This document shows, piece after piece, positions 6,552-9,982 of a stretch of DNA of 9,982 nucleotides. This stretch comes from CAYGAW01 sp964492135 (GTDB taxonomy: Bacteria > Chloroflexota > Anaerolineae > UBA7937 > B3-Chlor), in NCBI GenBank assembly GCA_964492135.1, contig CAZBJW010000172.1:1-9982 (forward strand). The letters run 5' to 3'. Both the position numbers and the translations under genes were made by a program. Within the stretch, counting starts at the first letter, position 1. Each line of letters opens with the position of its first letter. The notes below the pieces were generated by a model. The model searched no databases and was not told the origin of the DNA. It worked only from the letters and a program-made list of their open reading frames with translations.

Positions 6552-7279
6552 GTATTGCCGCGATCATTCAAGCGCGCATGGGGAGTACACGGCTGCCTGG
6601 CAAGGTCTTGATGGACCTGGCTGGCGAGCCCATACTTGCCCGGGTTGTGAACCGGAGTCGCAGGGCGCGAACGCTTGACAAAGTAGTGGTCGCAACAACA
6701 GTCCAGGCAGCTGATAATGCCATCGCGGCCTTATGCACTGAAAGAGAGTGGCCGTGCTTCCGAGGCAGTGACGAAGACGTACTTGATCGCTACTATCATG
6801 CAGCGATAGCCCACAGAGCTGACGTTGTCGTGCGCATCACGTCGGACTGCCCGTTGATTGAGCCAGAGATTGTGGATCAAGTGGTGAGGGAGTTCGTGGA
6901 GCTACAGCCGGACGTCGACTATGCTTGTAACGTGCTGCCTCAGCGGACATTCCCCCGGGGCCTGGAGACAGAGGTAATGCGCTTCGACGCATTGGCACGT
7001 GCGTGGTCCGAAGACACCAACGCTGGATGGCGAGAGCATGTCACGCCCTACCTTCAGCGGAGGCCTGACCTGTTCCGAATCCATGGGGTCATGAACGATG
7101 TGGACTTGTCCCATATGCGATGGACCGTGGATACTCATGAGGATCTGACCTTCGTGCGTTGCATCTATGAGCATTTTGGCCACGACAGCTTCTGCTGGCA
7201 GGACGTGCTCGCCGTCTTAGGGGAGCATCCGGAGTGGTCAGAGATCAACCGACACGTGCAGCAGAAGGTAGTGCCATGA
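6548..7279 (+). CDS. pseF: SpsF-type cytidylyltransferase in the PseF role
   Basis: Predicted to activate the nonulosonic acid with CTP, giving the CMP-sugar used by glycosyltransferases. The 243-residue protein has the nucleotidyltransferase signature IIQARMGSTRLPGKVL at 6-21, then RITSDCPLI at 96-104, FPRGLE at 135-140, EHVTPY at 163-168 and RWTVDTHEDL at 191-200. This is the SpsF/COG1861 pattern. The classical Campylobacter/Helicobacter PseF and NeuA start with a GGSKR-type motif instead, so the role is assigned from operon position and the absence of another candidate here. It begins in a four-base ATGA overlap with the methyltransferase; only a weak GAAGAG lies just upstream, suggesting coupled translation. 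It ends in another ATGA overlap with pseG. Confidence 0.8.
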   Translation: MSIAAIIQARMGSTRLPGKVLMDLAGEPILARVVNRSRRARTLDKVVVATTVQAADNAIAALCTEREWPCFRGSDEDVLDRYYHAAIAHRADVVVRITSDCPLIEPEIVDQVVREFVELQPDVDYACNVLPQRTFPRGLETEVMRFDALARAWSEDTNAGWREHVTPYLQRRPDLFRIHGVMNDVDLSHMRWTVDTHEDLTFVRCIYEHFGHDSFCWQDVLAVLGEHPEWSEINRHVQQKVVP

Positions 7280-8358
7280 ACGCCACACCGGACCGTCTGT
7301 TGGGCCCATTGATCATCCGTGCGGATGCCAGTACCCAGATAGGCAAAGGGCACGTGATGCGCTGTGTGGCCCTGGCCCAAGCTTGGCAGGGTGCTGGGGG
7401 ACAGGTGGCCTTCGTGAGGGCTATGGAAGCGCCAGCGATGGAGGCCAGGCTGCAATCAGAGGGAATGGAAGTTGTCCATCTGTCAGCCGAGCCGGGAGGC
7501 GCTGACGATGCGACTCAAACAGCGGATCTGGCGCGACAGATGGAGGCAGCTTGGGTTGTGCTAGACGGGTACCACTTTGGTGCTGACTACCAGCGCATCA
7601 TCAAAGAGTCAAGCCTGCATCTGCTGGCTATTGATGATAATGGACACGCTGACCACTACTGCGCCGATATTGTGTTGAATCAGAACATTCATGCCCACAG
7701 AGATCTGTACCGGAGCAAAGAGTCGTACACGCGGCTGCTGCTTGGGACCCGCTATGTGCTGTTGCGGCGTGAATTTCTCAGGTGGCAGGGATGGAAACGA
7801 GAGATAGCGGGCGTGGCCCGCAAAGTGTTGGTCACATTGGGCGGCGGTGATCCCAACAACGTGACCCTCAAGGTAATCCAGGCGTTGCAGCAGGTTGAGG
7901 TGGACAGGCTGGAAGCAGTGGTGGTGATCGGAGGGAACAACCCGCACTACGGGGAGTTGCAGGACGCCGTGCGGGAGTCGCAACTCGCCATTCGCCTAGA
8001 GAAGCGTGTAACGGATATGCCACCCCTTATGGCTTGGGCGGACATGGCCGTCTCTGCAGGAGGCAGTACCTGTTGGGAGTTGGCCTTTATGGGCGTCCCC
8101 ACCGTGGTCCTGGTGCTTGCCGAAAACCAGCAGCACATCGCCGCTGGATTAGATCAGGCAGGTGTCGTACTCAACCTGGGGTCGCACACTCGAGTCTCGG
8201 CTGGACAGGTAGCTGCCGCAGTGGCTGCGCTGGTCGAAGACCCCGCCGTACGCCGACAGATCAGCGAACGTGGAATCGAGCTGGTAGACGGCCTGGGCAG
8301 CGAGAGAGTGACGAAGTCATTGCGTACGCAATCGCATCCCGATCCACTGAGTGGCTGA
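7276..8358 (+). CDS. pseG: UDP-2,4-diacylamido-2,4,6-trideoxy-L-altrose hydrolase
   Basis: Removes UDP from the pathway's nucleotide sugar, releasing the free altrose derivative for PseI. The family N-terminus RADASTQIGKGHVMRC is at residues 15-30; His26 corresponds to the catalytic histidine in this conserved segment. A second Rossmann-like half begins near VLVTLGGGDPNN, and the GT-B-like nucleotide site shows as VSAGGSTCWELAFMG further on. At 360 residues it is longer than the roughly 275-residue Campylobacter enzyme, but the extra length shows no acetyltransferase (PseH-like) domain. I chose ATG 7276 because it overlaps the pseF stop in ATGA and has GAAGG at 7264-7268; a GTG at 7234 lies inside pseF and adds non-conserved residues. 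The formyltransferase gene starts two bases after its stop. Confidence 0.92.
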   Translation: MNATPDRLLGPLIIRADASTQIGKGHVMRCVALAQAWQGAGGQVAFVRAMEAPAMEARLQSEGMEVVHLSAEPGGADDATQTADLARQMEAAWVVLDGYHFGADYQRIIKESSLHLLAIDDNGHADHYCADIVLNQNIHAHRDLYRSKESYTRLLLGTRYVLLRREFLRWQGWKREIAGVARKVLVTLGGGDPNNVTLKVIQALQQVEVDRLEAVVVIGGNNPHYGELQDAVRESQLAIRLEKRVTDMPPLMAWADMAVSAGGSTCWELAFMGVPTVVLVLAENQQHIAAGLDQAGVVLNLGSHTRVSAGQVAAAVAALVEDPAVRRQISERGIELVDGLGSERVTKSLRTQSHPDPLSG

Positions 8359-8360
8359 CC

Positions 8361-9149
8361 ATGCGGATACTCTTCTTGGGCAACAACTGGGTTGGCTGGC
8401 AGGCCGTACGCTGGCTGCGAGAGCAAGACGAGGAAATTGTGGGTCTGGTAATCCACCCGCCACACAGTCGCAAGTACGGTCATGAGATCATCCACAGCGC
8501 CCAGGTGAGTCCAGCGCACATTTTTGACGGGTCACAGCTTCATCAGCCTGAGATACTGCGGGCGATCGAGGCGCTGCAACCCGAGACCGCGTTATCAGTC
8601 TTTTTCGGTTACATCCTGCGACCTGATTTTCTTGACCTGTTTGCTGCTGGCGTTGTCAACCTGCATCCAGCCTATCTGCCCTACAATCGGGGTGCACATC
8701 CCAACATTTGGAGCATCGTCGACAGAACGCCGGCAGGCGTGACGCTCCACTACGTTGATGCCGATGTCGATACAGGGGACATCATAGCTCGACGGCAGGT
8801 GTCAGTGGAGCCTGTTGACACCGGGGAGACCCTATATCGCAAAGCAGAGCAAGCGTGTCTGGGACTCCTCCAGGAGACCTGGCCTCTGATCTCCTCCGGT
8901 CGAGCAACTTCAATCCCGCAAGACAGGAGGAAAGGCTCTTATCATCGGACTCGGGATGTGCAGCGAATCGACATTATTGACCTCGATCGCACCTACAAGG
9001 CCAGAGAGCTGATAGACGTGATCAGAGCGCGCACCTTTCCGCCCTACGCCGGCGCTTACTTCATGCATCAGGGACGCAAGGTCTACTTGCGCTTAAGCCT
9101 TCTATATGAGGATCAATTGGACGAAGAAGATGATGAACCCGTGCATTGA
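8361..9149 (+). CDS. Sugar N-formyltransferase (10-formyl-THF dependent)
   Basis: The 262-residue protein has the formyltransferase fold shared with methionyl-tRNA formyltransferase and ArnA. The catalytic set is complete: Asn100 and His102 in NLHPAYLPYNRG (100-111), and Asp137 in DVDTGD. This spacing closely matches Asn102/His104/Asp140 of ArnA. The C-terminal part, with ARELIDVIRARTFPPYAGAYF at about 214-234, is typical of enzymes acting on amino sugars. Sitting between pseG and pseI where an N-acyltransferase is needed, it probably formylates the 4-amino group made by PseC, in place of PseH acetylation; this is inference. I chose ATG 8361, two bases after pseG; the same frame is open further upstream, inside pseG, but that part is shadow sequence. 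Its last 20 bases overlap pseI. Confidence 0.85.
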   Translation: MRILFLGNNWVGWQAVRWLREQDEEIVGLVIHPPHSRKYGHEIIHSAQVSPAHIFDGSQLHQPEILRAIEALQPETALSVFFGYILRPDFLDLFAAGVVNLHPAYLPYNRGAHPNIWSIVDRTPAGVTLHYVDADVDTGDIIARRQVSVEPVDTGETLYRKAEQACLGLLQETWPLISSGRATSIPQDRRKGSYHRTRDVQRIDIIDLDRTYKARELIDVIRARTFPPYAGAYFMHQGRKVYLRLSLLYEDQLDEEDDEPVH

Positions 9150-9982
9150 GATTAGCGGTCGCCGTATCGGTCTCGGCTATCCGACCTACATCGTCGCAGA
9201 AATGTCGGCCAATCACAACCAAGATTTCGACCAGGCGGTAGCCCTCGTTCAGGCTGCTGAGGAAGCGGGCGCAAACGCTATCAAGCTCCAAACCTACACT
9301 CCTGATACGCTCACGATACAGTCAGACGGACACTGGTTTCGTATCGCCGGAGGGACTCCCTGGGACGGCCGGACGCTCTACGATCTATACAGCGAAGCCT
9401 GTATGCCGTGGGAATGGCAGCCAAGACTGAAGGCTTTTGCTGAAGAGATGGGGATGGACCTATTCTCAACAGCCTATGACGCCTCAGCGGTGGACTTTCT
9501 GGAGAAGATGCAAGTGCATGTTCACAAGGTGGCTTCCTTCGAGATCGTGGATATCCCACTGATCGAGAAGATGGCCCGCACGGGCAAGTCACTGATTATT
9601 TCCACCGGTATGGCTAGCTTGGGAGAAATGGATGAGGCTGTGAAGGCAGCTCGCTCTGCAGGAGCATCGCAGATAGCGCTCCTAATCTGCACCAGTGCCT
9701 ATCCGGCTCCGCCGGAGGAAATGAATCTAAGAACCATCCCGCATATGGCGGAAGCATTCCGAGTTCCTGTGGGGCTCTCCGATCATACTGCGGGCGCCAC
9801 CGTATCGATTGCCGCGGTTGCTCTGGGCGCGTGCATAGTAGAGAAGCACCTCACCCTGTCCCGAGATATTCCCAGTCCAGATACCGGCTTCTCCCTGGAG
9901 CCCCACGAGTTCAAGGCCATGGTGGAGGCGATCCGGGAGACGGAGCGAGCCCTGGGCGGTGTCCACTACGACGTCACCGAGG
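9130..9982 (+). CDS. pseI: Pseudaminic acid synthase, N-terminal part (cut at window end)
   Basis: Condenses phosphoenolpyruvate with the free altrose derivative to give the nine-carbon pseudaminic acid; a NeuB-family TIM-barrel enzyme. The frame runs open from ATG 9130 to the window edge (284 complete codons); the remaining barrel end and the C-terminal antifreeze-like (SAF) domain lie outside. Seen are IVAEMSANHN at 21-30, IKLQTYTPDT at 51-60, GTPWDGRTLYDLY at 75-87 with PWEW at 93-96, CTSAYPAP at 187-194, VGLSDHT at 214-220 and VEKHLTL at 237-243. The GTPWDGR...PWEW stretch marks PseI rather than sialic or legionaminic acid synthases. ATG 9133, the next codon, is an equally possible start. 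Both lie inside the end of the formyltransferase gene, with GAAGAAG immediately before, suggesting translational coupling. Confidence 0.93.
   Translation, partial: MMNPCIEISGRRIGLGYPTYIVAEMSANHNQDFDQAVALVQAAEEAGANAIKLQTYTPDTLTIQSDGHWFRIAGGTPWDGRTLYDLYSEACMPWEWQPRLKAFAEEMGMDLFSTAYDASAVDFLEKMQVHVHKVASFEIVDIPLIEKMARTGKSLIISTGMASLGEMDEAVKAARSAGASQIALLICTSAYPAPPEEMNLRTIPHMAEAFRVPVGLSDHTAGATVSIAAVALGACIVEKHLTLSRDIPSPDTGFSLEPHEFKAMVEAIRETERALGGVHYDVTE

Noticed and set aside
7276..8358. Possibility that the long PseG is a PseG-PseH fusion supplying the missing acetyltransferase
   Set aside because: The C-terminal half carries the GT-B-like nucleotide-binding segment and shows no acetyl-CoA binding motif of the GNAT type.
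8034..8360. 109-residue N-terminal extension of the formyltransferase frame
   Set aside because: It lies wholly within the well-conserved pseG sequence in another frame; the formyltransferase fold begins at MRILFLGNNW, base 8361.

Overview
The window is bacterial. Ribosome binding sites are of the AGGA/GGAGG type, genes are tightly packed with ATGA stop/start overlaps, and the one clear promoter is sigma-70-like. Base composition is moderately GC-rich. Nothing fixes the species. The gene style would suit an environmental, perhaps Chloroflexota-like, bacterium, but that is a weak guess. No rRNA, tRNA, CRISPR array or mobile element was seen, and every gene is on the plus strand.

Region 1 (1-1119) is the end of an older, unrelated operon: the C-terminal part of an alpha/beta hydrolase, then uridine kinase (udk). 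Region 2 (1120-1498) is a 379-base non-coding gap. It holds a perfect dyad, a near-consensus promoter (TTGACT, 17 bases, TATAAT) and a roughly 240-base leader rich in predicted hairpins. Part of the leader looks able to switch between two exclusive pairings, one ending at a run of five T's. I could not match it to a known riboswitch.

Region 3 (1499-3649) encodes a polysaccharide ABC exporter: the Wzm-type permease and a Wzt-type ATPase with a C-terminal glycan-recognition domain. Base composition changes sharply between the ATPase core and that C-terminal domain.

Region 4 (3706 to the right edge) is a pseudaminic acid (Pse) pathway in one unbroken gene run: pseB (4,6-dehydratase/5-epimerase), pseC (aminotransferase), a Pse-associated SAM methyltransferase, an SpsF-type cytidylyltransferase in the PseF role, pseG (UDP-sugar hydrolase), a sugar N-formyltransferase, and pseI (Pse synthase, cut by the window end).

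Together the genes would make a CMP-activated nine-carbon acidic sugar and export a glycan by the Wzm/Wzt route. The canonical acetyltransferase PseH is not seen. A formyltransferase lies between pseG and pseI, so the likely product is a 7-N-formyl variant of pseudaminic acid, possibly methylated somewhere on the glycan. This formyl/methyl Pse cassette behind a structured leader is the most interesting content.
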